The notes under the pieces are model-generated. The model ran no database searches. It was not told the DNA's origin and saw only the letters and a list, made by a program, of their open reading frames with translations. From NCBI GenBank assembly GCA_023433945.1, contig JAEYTP010000083.1, forward strand, positions 1-64,000: a stretch of DNA of 64,000 nt. Reading direction: 5' to 3'. Shown piece by piece: positions 17,454-26,025 of the stretch (position 1 is its first letter; each line of letters starts with the position of its first letter). The position numbers and the translations under genes were made by a program. The stretch is from Bacillota bacterium (GTDB lineage Bacteria; Bacillota; Clostridia; Acetivibrionales; DSM-1351).

Positions 17454-19238
17454 CTAAATAATTGTTTTCTTATACATCTTATTGCAAGCTATTCCACAAC
17501 CTAAGACAATCCAAAAAACAGGACTGGCATTAACAGTACTATCGGTTGAAATAGAGTTCACTAGGAAAGCACATACAGTTGCAAGACAAGCAACGCCATA
17601 ATAGTAAAAACAATTATCGGATTTTGGGTTTATATAAAGTTTTACAGACCATACAAAATATGCAGCAAAAGCAAACAACAAAGCTATTAGTGATACTAGT
17701 CCAGAGTTAATAGCAACTTGCAAATAGAAATTATGAGGTTTATCAACTACAGAATATACATTACTAAGGTATTTCATTTTCGCATTATATTCATTTTGTG
17801 GAAACTGCATAGCAAATGTATCTGGACCACCACCAATTAAAATATTATTTTTTATAAGCGGAATAGATCGGGACCATATATATCCTCTAGAAGAACCCCA
17901 GAGTTCCTTTCCTTCAAATCCATATGTTGGCGGAGTAACTAGATCGATTGGCGTGTCCATTGTATTAACAAACTGGAAGTATCCTTTTTCATTGTAACTA
18001 ATAATAAACTGAGTGTTAGTTGCTATGACTTGCATTCTATTAGAACCAACAAAAAAAGTAATCTTATTAAAACGATTATCATTAACAGTAAAGTGCGAAG
18101 AGTCTATGAAGCTTAAAGAAAGCTGATTATTATTTTGGTCTAAGAAGAGATAGCCTTTTTCTGGATCAAGCCTCACTATTAATGTATCCGGACCTACATT
18201 GATTAAAAAATCAGAGTCATGAGAGCTGAAATCTGTTACACTGCCGTTGTTAGTGACTGATTGTGAGTTTGATTGTTGAGTTAAAAATTTACCAATCCAA
18301 GCTCTATATATATATCCGTCACTCATTGAGTTTGCTAGAATTAGGCAACCAACTATAAGTACTATAGGTATAACTGAAAATTTCCATTCTTTAATAATTT
18401 TTTTTCTAGCAAAAACGAGTATAATAAATAGTCCAATAAAGGCACCTATAAAACCAGCGGTTGACTTTGAACCGAGAAGTGCATAGAAGAATAAGAAAGA
18501 AAGAAGAGCTAGCGCTATCTTAATAGATTTCTTATTATTAAAGAAGTATAATGCAGTAGTCAGATTAAAAATCATGGCAAAATATATACCAACGTAATTA
18601 GGGTTTTGTAATGTTGTGTATATAATATTATCCTTAAAAGTAAAATCTAGTTGGTCTATTAGGTGATACAGACTAGAGGGTAAAATTAGTTTCTTACCAA
18701 AACCAGACCTAAATAAATCCAAGTTAAACGTTTGGAATACACCTATAATTGCGATAATTGAAGCTGTAATAAATAAAAAAGTAAAAATATAATTCAACTG
18801 TTTTCCTGATGTAATTAGCAATGCTGCTGATAAACATAGTACAATATAGAATAAAATAACAAACAGCCCTTCGTATCTTTCTGGATATCCATATAGGGCG
18901 ATTTGAGGATACTTGGATGCGAATGCTGATAATACACTTAATATGGCATATATACCAAGCGGAATAACAATATAAACAGGAAGAGACTTTACAGACTTTC
19001 TGTTTTTAACTATGTAGTATATCGCTATACCAAGACAAATAGTACCAAGTATTTGAAGCCACAATGCCTTATAGTATGTGAAAAACTCAATATTTTCAGT
19101 TTTCCCTGTCCAATAACTTGCTGTTTGAGCATCAAGCAAATAGTACTTTGCATAGATAATCAAGGGTATAATAGAAATTGCTAATATTAAAGGGATTATT
19201 AGTGAAATATTGTCCCTTTTTGTTAGATTTTTCTTCAT
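17454..19238 (-). CDS. O-antigen ligase/polymerase-like membrane protein (WaaL/Wzy/WsfB type)
   Basis: 594 aa from the ATG at 19238 (AAGGTGG 7-8 bases upstream; a TTG six codons earlier is less likely). About 12 membrane spans. The conserved Wzy_C part is RGYIWSRSIPLIKNNILIGG (residues about 451-470) followed by VDKPHNFYLQ with the family's essential His. An extracytoplasmic insert of about 140 residues (roughly 305-450) precedes it and is unusual for the family. Proteins of this family transfer lipid-linked glycans to an acceptor (lipid A or protein) or polymerise repeat units outside the membrane. Here the gene lies between S-layer-like genes and a glycan cluster in a Gram-positive, so a glycan-to-protein ligase such as WsfB of Paenibacillus alvei is a good comparison. 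Substrate is inferred. Confidence 0.8.
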   Translation of the reverse strand: MKKNLTKRDNISLIIPLILAISIIPLIIYAKYYLLDAQTASYWTGKTENIEFFTYYKALWLQILGTICLGIAIYYIVKNRKSVKSLPVYIVIPLGIYAILSVLSAFASKYPQIALYGYPERYEGLFVILFYIVLCLSAALLITSGKQLNYIFTFLFITASIIAIIGVFQTFNLDLFRSGFGKKLILPSSLYHLIDQLDFTFKDNIIYTTLQNPNYVGIYFAMIFNLTTALYFFNNKKSIKIALALLSFLFFYALLGSKSTAGFIGAFIGLFIILVFARKKIIKEWKFSVIPIVLIVGCLILANSMSDGYIYRAWIGKFLTQQSNSQSVTNNGSVTDFSSHDSDFLINVGPDTLIVRLDPEKGYLFLDQNNNQLSLSFIDSSHFTVNDNRFNKITFFVGSNRMQVIATNTQFIISYNEKGYFQFVNTMDTPIDLVTPPTYGFEGKELWGSSRGYIWSRSIPLIKNNILIGGGPDTFAMQFPQNEYNAKMKYLSNVYSVVDKPHNFYLQVAINSGLVSLIALLFAFAAYFVWSVKLYINPKSDNCFYYYGVACLATVCAFLVNSISTDSTVNASPVFWIVLGCGIACNKMYKKTII

Positions 19239-19259
19239 GTAAACACCACCTTCCAAGCT

Positions 19260-19288
19260 ATTCTACCATAATTTTATAACATCAGCAA
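19260..19288 (-). promoter_or_regulatory. Promoter of the ligase-like gene
   Basis: On the minus strand TTGCTG (19283-19288), 17 bases, TAGAAT (19260-19265) with extended -10 TGG. Confidence 0.6.
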
Positions 19289-19316
19289 ATATTGAATTGT
19301 AGAGATTTGTATTTAA

Positions 19317-19345
19317 TTGACAAAAACCATGTAAAGAAATATAAT
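19317..19345 (+). promoter_or_regulatory. Consensus promoter of the glycan operon
   Basis: Perfect TTGACA (19317-19322), 17-base spacer, perfect TATAAT (19340-19345). A consensus promoter for a regulator-led operon usually implies repression. Confidence 0.85.
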
Positions 19346-19349
19346 AATA

Positions 19350-19368
19350 TTGTTCAATAATTGAACAA
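19350..19368 (+). promoter_or_regulatory. Palindromic operator over the transcription start of the glycan operon
   Basis: TTGTTCAA-TAA-TTGAACAA is a perfect inverted repeat of 8-bp arms with a 3-base centre, beginning five bases after the -10 box. It is well placed to block transcription and is probably bound by the winged-helix protein encoded immediately downstream. Confidence 0.65.
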
Positions 19369-19381
19369 GGGTGGAATAATA

Positions 19382-19885
19382 GTGGATAAAGAATTTGTGA
19401 TTTTAACAGAAATAGAAAAAAACTCAAATATAACACAGAGAGAACTTTCAAAAAAGGTAGATTTATCACTAGGAAGTATTAATTTACTTTTGAATAAGTT
19501 GGCCAAGGAAGGGCTTATAAAAATAAAGCAGATCCCAATGAATAGAGTAGCATATATGCTCACACCTAATGGTATGGCTGAAAAGATAAAAAAAACTAGG
19601 AACTATATTAGATATCATTATAACTATATTAATGATACTAAAATGGCCATACAAAGAGAACTCAACTATTTAGTAAGTGAGTATAGAAACATAACAATTA
19701 TATTGGAACATGATGAAATAAGTGAGCTTGTTGAACAAATTATTACGGAAGAAAAACGCATTAATTGTATAACGATTGATAAGCTAAAAGGTGATGTGCA
19801 TTACATGGTAGTACTTAGCACTGATATGTACAATAAAGTAAAAGATCAGTATAATAACGTGATCAATTTAATGGAACTACTATAA
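19382..19885 (+). CDS. MarR-like winged-helix regulator of the glycan cluster
   Basis: 167 aa from the GTG at 19382, chosen for the GGGTGG ribosome site; an upstream in-frame TTG (19361) lies inside the palindromic operator. Residues about 5-75 form a winged helix (ILTEIEKNSNITQRELSKKV, then DLSLGSINLLLNKLAKEGLI, then a wing with VAYMLTPNGMAEK). The C-terminal half is a mostly helical then mixed region of unknown ligand. It resembles the EPS-associated MarR-family regulators that open exopolysaccharide clusters. It leads a run of fourteen plus-strand genes (to 32562) and most likely represses its own operon through the palindrome at 19350. Confidence 0.8.
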   Translation: MDKEFVILTEIEKNSNITQRELSKKVDLSLGSINLLLNKLAKEGLIKIKQIPMNRVAYMLTPNGMAEKIKKTRNYIRYHYNYINDTKMAIQRELNYLVSEYRNITIILEHDEISELVEQIITEEKRINCITIDKLKGDVHYMVVLSTDMYNKVKDQYNNVINLMELL

Positions 19886-19915
19886 AAAAATACATATGAA
19901 AGAGGGAATTTATTA

Positions 19916-20968
19916 ATGAGAAAAGCACTCATAACTGGCATTACAGGCCAGGATGGTTCATATTTAGCTGAATTCCTACTAGAAAAAGGATATGAAGTAC
20001 ACGGGATAATTCGTAGAGCAAGTACATTTAATACAAAAAGGATAGATCATCTGATGGAGAATAAAGACATCATGGATAAAAAGCTATTTTTATATCATGG
20101 TGACTTAGCAGATTCTAGCAATCTCAACAGAGTACTAGAAAAGGCACAACCGGATGAAATATATAATCTTGCAGCTCAGAGCCATGTACAGGTGTCATTT
20201 GAGGTCCCAGAGTATACAGCAGAAGTTGATGCGATAGGAACCATAAGGTTGTTGGATGCTATAAAAGAAAGTGGATTGAAGACAAAGTTTTATCAAGCTT
20301 CAACAAGTGAACTTTATGGTGGTTTACCAGGTACTGAGCCTCAGAGCGAAAAAACACCATTTTATCCAAGAAGTCCTTATGCAGCTGCTAAGCTTTATGC
20401 ATACTGGATAGCAGTAAATTATAGGGAAGCTTATAATTTGTATGCCTGCAATGGAATTTTATTTAACCATGAATCACCTAGAAGAGGTGAGACCTTTGTA
20501 ACAAGAAAAATTACGAGAGCTGTTGCTGAGATTGTTTCTGGGAAGAAGGACAGGCTTTCGCTAGGAAATCTAGATGCAAAGCGAGATTGGGGCTTTGCAG
20601 GAGATTATGTAAAGGGAATGTGGATGATGCTTCAGCAGGAGAAACCCGAGGATTTTGTACTGGCAACTGGTGAAACACACACTGTCAGAGAGTTTGTTGA
20701 ATTATCCTTTAAACATGTAGGAATAGAGATAAACTGGTCTGGTAAAGGGATAGATGAAAAGGGAATTGATAAAGCTACCGGGAAGGTATTGGTAAACGTA
20801 AATCCAAGATACTTTAGACCTACTGAGGTAGAAGTACTACTTGGTGATCCAACAAAAGCTGAAACAAAGCTTGGTTGGAAGCGGGAGGTTTCATTTAAAC
20901 AGTTAGTTAAAATGATGGTAGAGGCTGATTGTAAAGAACATAATATGGGGGCAATAAAACTTGGATAA
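19916..20968 (+). CDS. gmd: GDP-mannose 4,6-dehydratase
   Basis: 350 aa. It converts GDP-mannose to GDP-4-keto-6-deoxymannose, the first step to GDP-L-fucose (or GDP-rhamnose/perosamine). The NAD(P) loop is ITGITGQDGSYLAEFLLEKG (6-25). The extended-SDR catalytic set is present: Ser/Thr-Glu in ASTSELYG (128-135) and Tyr155/Lys159 in YPRSPYAAAK. RRASTFNTKRIDHL (33-46) is the NADP-specific loop of Gmd. With manC and fcl at 39-41 kb the window encodes the route from mannose-1-phosphate to GDP-fucose, and a GT11-like transferase is available to use it. Confidence 0.97.
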   Translation: MRKALITGITGQDGSYLAEFLLEKGYEVHGIIRRASTFNTKRIDHLMENKDIMDKKLFLYHGDLADSSNLNRVLEKAQPDEIYNLAAQSHVQVSFEVPEYTAEVDAIGTIRLLDAIKESGLKTKFYQASTSELYGGLPGTEPQSEKTPFYPRSPYAAAKLYAYWIAVNYREAYNLYACNGILFNHESPRRGETFVTRKITRAVAEIVSGKKDRLSLGNLDAKRDWGFAGDYVKGMWMMLQQEKPEDFVLATGETHTVREFVELSFKHVGIEINWSGKGIDEKGIDKATGKVLVNVNPRYFRPTEVEVLLGDPTKAETKLGWKREVSFKQLVKMMVEADCKEHNMGAIKLG

Positions 20969-21794
20969 GCATAATAACTTTACACTTTATATCGAAGCGG
21001 GTAAAACAGAAAAACAATATATTAAGGATATTTGGCGTTATAGGGAATTATTCTATTTCTTGGCATGGAGAGATATATTAGTCAGATATAAACAGACAGT
21101 AATAGGTGTATTATGGGCTGTCCTGAGACCTTTTTTAACAATGGTAGTATTTACTTTTATTTTCGGAAACGTTGCTAAACTGCCATCTGAGGGAGGAGCA
21201 CCTTATCCTATTATGGTATATGCAGCTATGTTACCATGGTCATTTTTCGCTAGTGCATTGCAAGAAAGCAGTAATAGTTTGATTTCAAACTCAAATATGA
21301 TTTCAAAGATATACTTTCCAAGACTAGTTGTACCCACAAGTGCTGTGATAGTAAGTTTTGTAGACTTTTTAATATCTTTTGTAATTCTTATTGGACTAAT
21401 GATGTTTTACGGTTTTGTACCTCAAATACAGATACTTTTGCTCCCGGTATTTACGCTTATTGCATTTGTTGCTGCAATGGGTTTTGGATTATGGCTTGCA
21501 GCATTAAACGTTAAGTATCGAGACTTTAGATATATTGTACCCTTTATTGTACAGTTCGGCTTATACATATCACCAGTTGGTTTTTCGAGTGCAGTGATTC
21601 CAGAACAATGGAGACTGCTGTATTCGATAAATCCTATGGTTGGAGTAATAGATGGCTTTAGGTGGAGTATAATTGGAAACACTCAGATTTATTGGCCAGG
21701 GATGATTCTTTCACTGTTACTAGTGAGCTTTGTATTTGTAGTTGGATTGTTATACTTCAGAAAGACTGAAAGAACTTTTGCAGATGTAATTTAA
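20961..21794 (+). CDS. ABC-2 type polysaccharide export permease (Wzm-like)
   Basis: 277 aa with six membrane spans and the ABC-2 family opening WRYRELFYFLAWRDILVRYKQTVIG written across residues about 24-48. The TTG start at 20961 overlaps the gmd stop, with GGGG about 10 bases upstream; no better start is available nearby. With the following ATPase it forms an exporter of the Wzm/Wzt type, moving lipid-linked glycans across the cytoplasmic membrane. In Gram-positives such exporters serve teichoic acids, exopolysaccharide or S-layer glycans. Confidence 0.93.
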   Translation: MDKHNNFTLYIEAGKTEKQYIKDIWRYRELFYFLAWRDILVRYKQTVIGVLWAVLRPFLTMVVFTFIFGNVAKLPSEGGAPYPIMVYAAMLPWSFFASALQESSNSLISNSNMISKIYFPRLVVPTSAVIVSFVDFLISFVILIGLMMFYGFVPQIQILLLPVFTLIAFVAAMGFGLWLAALNVKYRDFRYIVPFIVQFGLYISPVGFSSAVIPEQWRLLYSINPMVGVIDGFRWSIIGNTQIYWPGMILSLLLVSFVFVVGLLYFRKTERTFADVI

Positions 21795-21805
21795 CGGGGG
21801 TAGTG

Positions 21806-23089
21806 ATGTCTGATAATATAATTGAAGTAAGAGATATAGGGAAAAAGTATATAATTAATCATCAGCAAAGTGAACGTTATACAGCACTCAGAGATGTTGT
21901 GGCTAACAAGGTGAAAAACTTTGGCAAGAAAAAGTTAGATACTGGAGAAAAGGAAGAGTTTTGGGCACTTAAGGATGTTTCTTTTGATATAAAGCAAGGT
22001 GACAAGGTTGGTATTATAGGTAGAAATGGTGCTGGTAAATCAACTCTTCTCAAACTATTGAGTAGAATTACAGACCCCACTACTGGTAGCATAAAAATAA
22101 ATGGCAGGGTGGCAAGCTTGCTAGAAGTAGGCACTGGGTTTCATCCAGAGTTAACTGGTAGAGAAAATATATTTTTGAATGGTGCTATACTCGGAATGAG
22201 TAAGCAGGAGATTAAGAAGAAGTTTGATGAAATCGTTGAGTTTGCTGAGGTTGAGAAATTTCTTGATACCCCTGTAAAGAGATTTTCATCTGGAATGTAT
22301 GTAAGACTTGCATTCTCCGTAGCTGCCCATCTTGAGCCTGAAATCTTGATAGTAGATGAAGTTCTAGCTGTTGGTGATGCACAGTTTCAAAAGAAGTGCC
22401 TAGGGAAGATGGGAGATGTTAGCAAAGAAGGTAGAACTGTGCTATTTGTAAGTCATAATATGGGGGCAATACAACAGCTTTGTGATAAGGGGATATTGCT
22501 TGATAAGGGAACTTTATGTAAGAAAGGTCGAATAGACCAAGTAATTAAAGAATACTTTTCCACCCAAAGCAAGTTTATGTCTTCAAAAAGTTATATATAT
22601 TTTGAAGAAAAAAATAACAAAGAATTTCAACTGCTCGATATTAGTTTAAAGAATATGTTAGGGCATTACTCTAAGATGTTCAGCTGTGATGAAGATATAA
22701 TTATTGAAATGAACTGCATAAGTAGGTCAATAATACCTGCCTTATATGGGTATTTGGCAATCTTTAACCAGCTTGGCCAAAGAGTACTGGTATCAGATAC
22801 CTTTGATATTCCACCTAATATCTGTGATTTTATTACTATAGGGAAACATACTATTAAAGTAACTATCCCAGCTAGAAGTTTATCAGCAGGTCAGTATAGC
22901 ATTTCAGTGAATTTTACTAGTGAACAAAGCAATAATGGATTTAATGTTGATGTACATGAAAATGTGATTACATTTAGTCTGGAGGACTCACTCACACAAA
23001 GGGGGAATTCTAGAGAGGGGTATTTCAGCACTCTACTCAAATGGAGTATTACTAAAGATATAGGAGGGGATAAAAATGAGGAAAGGTAA
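21806..23089 (+). CDS. ABC transporter ATPase for polysaccharide export with C-terminal glycan-binding domain (Wzt-like)
   Basis: 427 aa from the ATG at 21806 (ACGGGGG six bases upstream; the GTG directly before is too close). Walker A is GRNGAGKST (72-80), the signature FSSGM is near 160-164, and Walker B is ILIVDEVLAVGD (180-191). Residues beyond about 265 form a beta-rich Wzt_C-like domain, which in Escherichia coli Wzt recognises the finished end of the glycan. Presence of this domain suggests that a chain-terminating modification (for example a methyl group) gates export; a methyltransferase gene sits five genes downstream. It overlaps the next gene by 14 bases. Confidence 0.94.
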   Translation: MSDNIIEVRDIGKKYIINHQQSERYTALRDVVANKVKNFGKKKLDTGEKEEFWALKDVSFDIKQGDKVGIIGRNGAGKSTLLKLLSRITDPTTGSIKINGRVASLLEVGTGFHPELTGRENIFLNGAILGMSKQEIKKKFDEIVEFAEVEKFLDTPVKRFSSGMYVRLAFSVAAHLEPEILIVDEVLAVGDAQFQKKCLGKMGDVSKEGRTVLFVSHNMGAIQQLCDKGILLDKGTLCKKGRIDQVIKEYFSTQSKFMSSKSYIYFEEKNNKEFQLLDISLKNMLGHYSKMFSCDEDIIIEMNCISRSIIPALYGYLAIFNQLGQRVLVSDTFDIPPNICDFITIGKHTIKVTIPARSLSAGQYSISVNFTSEQSNNGFNVDVHENVITFSLEDSLTQRGNSREGYFSTLLKWSITKDIGGDKNEER

Positions 23090-23960
23090 GCCGATAATAA
23101 TTGCGGAAATTGGATGTAATCATAAAGGCGATATTAATATAGCAAAAGAAATGATTTATATCTGCAAATTTTTCTGCAAAGCCGATGCTGTAAAATTTCA
23201 GAAAAGGAATAATAAGGAATTATTATCTGAAGAGGAGTATAATACTCCACATCCAAATCCGTTGAATTCTTATGGAAAGACTTATGGAGAACATAGGGAA
23301 TACTTAGAATTTACGTTAGATCAGCATATTGAGCTAATGGAGTATTGTAAAGAGGTTGGTATAGTATATAGTACGTCTGTATGGGATAGTACATCTGCAA
23401 AAGAGATAACTAGTCTAAATCCTGATTTTATTAAAATACCTTCTGCACAAAATAGTAATTTGAGGATGTTAGAATGGATTTGTAAAAATTATAAAAAAGA
23501 AATTCATATATCTTTAGGCATGACAACTAATTTAGAATTAGAAAGAATGATTGAATTATTTGAAGACTATAAAAGACTAAAAGATGTTGTATTATATTGT
23601 TGTACCTCTGGATATCCAGTGCCATTTGAGGATGTTTGTTTACTAGAGATAAGTAAAGTATTAAGCCTTTATGGTAATAAAATTAAGGCAGTAGGATTCT
23701 CCGGGCACCATTTAGGAATTGCGATTGACATAGCGGCTATGACTCTAGGAGCGCAGTATATAGAAAGGCACTTTACATTGGATAGAACTTGGAAGGGAAC
23801 AGACCATGCTGCTTCTTTGGAACCAGATGGGTTAAGAAGATTAGTAAGAGATGTTAATGCAACATACTTAGCATTAACTAATAAAGATAAGGAATTATTG
23901 AATATAGAAGTTCCTCAAAGAAATAAATTAAAGTATAAAGGATTAAAAAATGAAGAATAA
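23076..23960 (+). CDS. NeuB-family nonulosonic acid (sialic/KDN-like) synthase, short form
   Basis: 294 aa. The family condenses phosphoenolpyruvate with a six-carbon sugar to give a nine-carbon acid. The TIM-barrel motifs are present: IIAEIGCNHKGDINIAKEM (8-26), ADAVKFQKR (37-45), DFIKIPSAQNSN (115-126), ISLGMTT (148-154) and GFSGHHLGIAIDIAA with IERHFTLDRTWKGTDHAAS (the family's C-terminal barrel motif). The usual SAF (antifreeze-like) domain of about 60 residues at the C-terminus is missing, since typical NeuB proteins run to about 340 residues. AGGAGGGG precedes the ATG, inside the end of the ATPase gene. Substrate (ManNAc, ManNAc-6-P or mannose-6-P) cannot be read directly. Confidence 0.87.
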   Translation: MRKGKPIIIAEIGCNHKGDINIAKEMIYICKFFCKADAVKFQKRNNKELLSEEEYNTPHPNPLNSYGKTYGEHREYLEFTLDQHIELMEYCKEVGIVYSTSVWDSTSAKEITSLNPDFIKIPSAQNSNLRMLEWICKNYKKEIHISLGMTTNLELERMIELFEDYKRLKDVVLYCCTSGYPVPFEDVCLLEISKVLSLYGNKIKAVGFSGHHLGIAIDIAAMTLGAQYIERHFTLDRTWKGTDHAASLEPDGLRRLVRDVNATYLALTNKDKELLNIEVPQRNKLKYKGLKNEE

Positions 23961-25131
23961 AAACAAAATTATAGCATTTATACCCCTAAGAGGTGGAAGC
24001 AAGTCTATTCCTTATAAAAATGTAAAAATTCTTAATGGGAAACCTTTAGCATATTGGTGTATTAAAGCTGCGTGTAGTTGTAGATATATTGATAAGGTTA
24101 TTGTTTCAACTGATTCACCGATAATAAAGGAAACCGTGAAAAACTTCAATTTTGATAAGGTAGAGATAATTAACAGGTCAGAAATTGTTTCAACAGACAT
24201 AGCTTCAACAGAATCGGTTATGTTAGAGTATGCGACGGAAGATAAACAATTTTCTATTATAACTTTAATCCAAGCAACTTCTCCTCTGTTATCTGGTAAA
24301 GACTTAGATAAAGCATTTGAAATTTATTTAGATAATGTAAATATGGACTCAATGATTTCAGTTGTTAGACAAAAAAGGTTTTTATGGGAAAGGTATGGAG
24401 AATATAATAAACCGATTAATTACGACTATTTAAATAGACCTAGGAGGCAAGAGTTCGAAGGGTTTCTTGTAGAGAATGGTGCTTTTTATATAACGACAAG
24501 AGATGCATTATTAAGTAGCAAATGTAGAGTTTCCGGAAACATTGGAACATATGAAATGAATGAAAACTCATACTATGAACTAGATGAACCAAATGATTGG
24601 TTAGTAGTTGAGAATTTACTAAAAAGAGTGTATTTTGATACTGAGCTTTCCGATGCTTGTAGACAAATAAAGATGTTAATAATGGACTGTGATGGAGTTT
24701 TGACTGATGGAGGTATGTACTACTCTAATGACGGAGAAGTTTTAAAAAAGTTTAATACTAGAGATGGAATGGGAATATCTTTATGTCATAATAGTGGAAT
24801 AAAAACAGCTATAATAACAGGCGAAAAGAGCGAGTTTATTGTTAAAAGAGCTCAGAAGCTAAAAATAGATGAAGTATATTTGGGTGTTAATGAAAAAGAA
24901 AAGATACTAGAAAAAATAGTAAAGAAACATAATTTAAGCTATGAACAAATAGCATATATAGGCGATGATATAAACGATATTCAAGTTTTACAAAAAGTTG
25001 GTCTTCCCTGCTCTGTAGAAGATGCTGTACCTGAAGTGAAAAGTATATGTTCTGTCATTTCAAATAAAAAAGGTGGAGAAGGTGCAGTTAGAGAAATAAT
25101 AGATACAATATTAGCTTACAAGAAAATATAA
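23950..25131 (+). CDS. Fused CMP-nonulosonate synthetase and KdsC-like HAD phosphatase
   Basis: 393 aa with two domains. Residues 1-228 are an acylneuraminate cytidylyltransferase (IPLRGGSKSIPYKNVKILNG, 11-30; LIQATSPLLSG, 107-116), which activates the acid with CTP. Residues about 238-393 are a KdsC/YrbI-type HAD phosphatase with all motifs: DCDGVLTDGG (246-255), IITG (288-291), a lysine region, and GDDINDIQVL (338-347). The same order is found in animal CMP-sialate synthetases and in bacterial KDN-9-phosphate systems. Together with the upstream synthase it suggests a route through a 9-phosphate intermediate. It overlaps the preceding gene by 11 bases. Confidence 0.9.
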   Translation: MKNKNKIIAFIPLRGGSKSIPYKNVKILNGKPLAYWCIKAACSCRYIDKVIVSTDSPIIKETVKNFNFDKVEIINRSEIVSTDIASTESVMLEYATEDKQFSIITLIQATSPLLSGKDLDKAFEIYLDNVNMDSMISVVRQKRFLWERYGEYNKPINYDYLNRPRRQEFEGFLVENGAFYITTRDALLSSKCRVSGNIGTYEMNENSYYELDEPNDWLVVENLLKRVYFDTELSDACRQIKMLIMDCDGVLTDGGMYYSNDGEVLKKFNTRDGMGISLCHNSGIKTAIITGEKSEFIVKRAQKLKIDEVYLGVNEKEKILEKIVKKHNLSYEQIAYIGDDINDIQVLQKVGLPCSVEDAVPEVKSICSVISNKKGGEGAVREIIDTILAYKKI

Positions 25132-25146
25132 CTTATGGGGATAAAT

Positions 25147-25962
25147 ATGTTACACTTACGAGATTTTATACCACCAATTCTACTAAATTATAGAGATACA
25201 TTTTACGCAAATTATAAATATATGATGTATAGGAATAAAAATATTTTTAGAAATAACCTTAATTTAGAGAACTGTGGAAAGGGGAAAAGAGCCTTTATTT
25301 TGGCCACAGGACCAAGTATTAAAAAGGAAGATTTATCGCTTCTTAGTAAGGAAGACTGCTTTAGCGTAAGTAATTTTTTTCTTCATAAAAATATAAATGA
25401 AATTAATCCTAAAATGCATTTTTTTGCACCATACCACGAGCCTCTGATATTAGAAAATTATGTTGAATGGTTAGCAAAATCAGATACAATATTGCCTATC
25501 ACAACAGATATTGTTCTAGGGCATAAAACGAAAGATATGGTAGAAAAATTCAATTTATTTAAATATAGACAAGTTAGATATCTATATTTAACTTATAATA
25601 ATACTTTAGATGTTGATATAACAAAAAATGTGTTAGGCCCTCAGACAGGTCCATTAATGATATTACCAGTTTTAATTTACATGGGTTATAACCAAATATA
25701 TCTGTTAGGCTGCGACCATAATACACTAAAGTATTATGGAGGTACTGTAGAAAATTTTTATGAAGCAGACATGGATATAAGAAAAAATGCTATAAATAAA
25801 TGGGAATCACCTTACAATGAACTTATGTGTACTATGAATGTATTTAAGCAGTATGAATACTATGCTAAGATTGCGGATAAAAAGGGAATAAAGATTATTA
25901 ATTTATCTATGGAATCATGGCTAGACATCTTCCCGAAGAACAGGTTATCAAACATACTGTAA
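25147..25962 (+). CDS. DUF115/GT42-like protein, candidate nonulosonic acid transferase
   Basis: 271 aa from the ATG at 25147 (GGGG six bases upstream); an in-frame ATG at 25135 has no ribosome site. The core reads FILATGPSIKKEDLSLL (about 47-63), then a region naming a partner site (PKMHFFAPYHEP), then GPQTGPLMILPVLIYMGYNQIYLLGCDHN (roughly 175-203). This layout of a GxGPS loop and a C-terminal GxxxxxxALxxGYxxIYLxGxD segment is shared by the MAF_flag10/DUF115 and bacterial sialyltransferase-like (CstII, GT42) proteins that use CMP-activated nine-carbon acids. Following directly after the CMP-nonulosonate synthetase it is a reasonable candidate to transfer that acid. Assignment is by motif and context. 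Confidence 0.55.
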   Translation: MLHLRDFIPPILLNYRDTFYANYKYMMYRNKNIFRNNLNLENCGKGKRAFILATGPSIKKEDLSLLSKEDCFSVSNFFLHKNINEINPKMHFFAPYHEPLILENYVEWLAKSDTILPITTDIVLGHKTKDMVEKFNLFKYRQVRYLYLTYNNTLDVDITKNVLGPQTGPLMILPVLIYMGYNQIYLLGCDHNTLKYYGGTVENFYEADMDIRKNAINKWESPYNELMCTMNVFKQYEYYAKIADKKGIKIINLSMESWLDIFPKNRLSNIL

Positions 25963-26025
25963 CTATTAATGAATTAGTATTTGATAAATAAGACCATTTG
26001 AATTGGTTGTGAAAAGAGGAATTAC

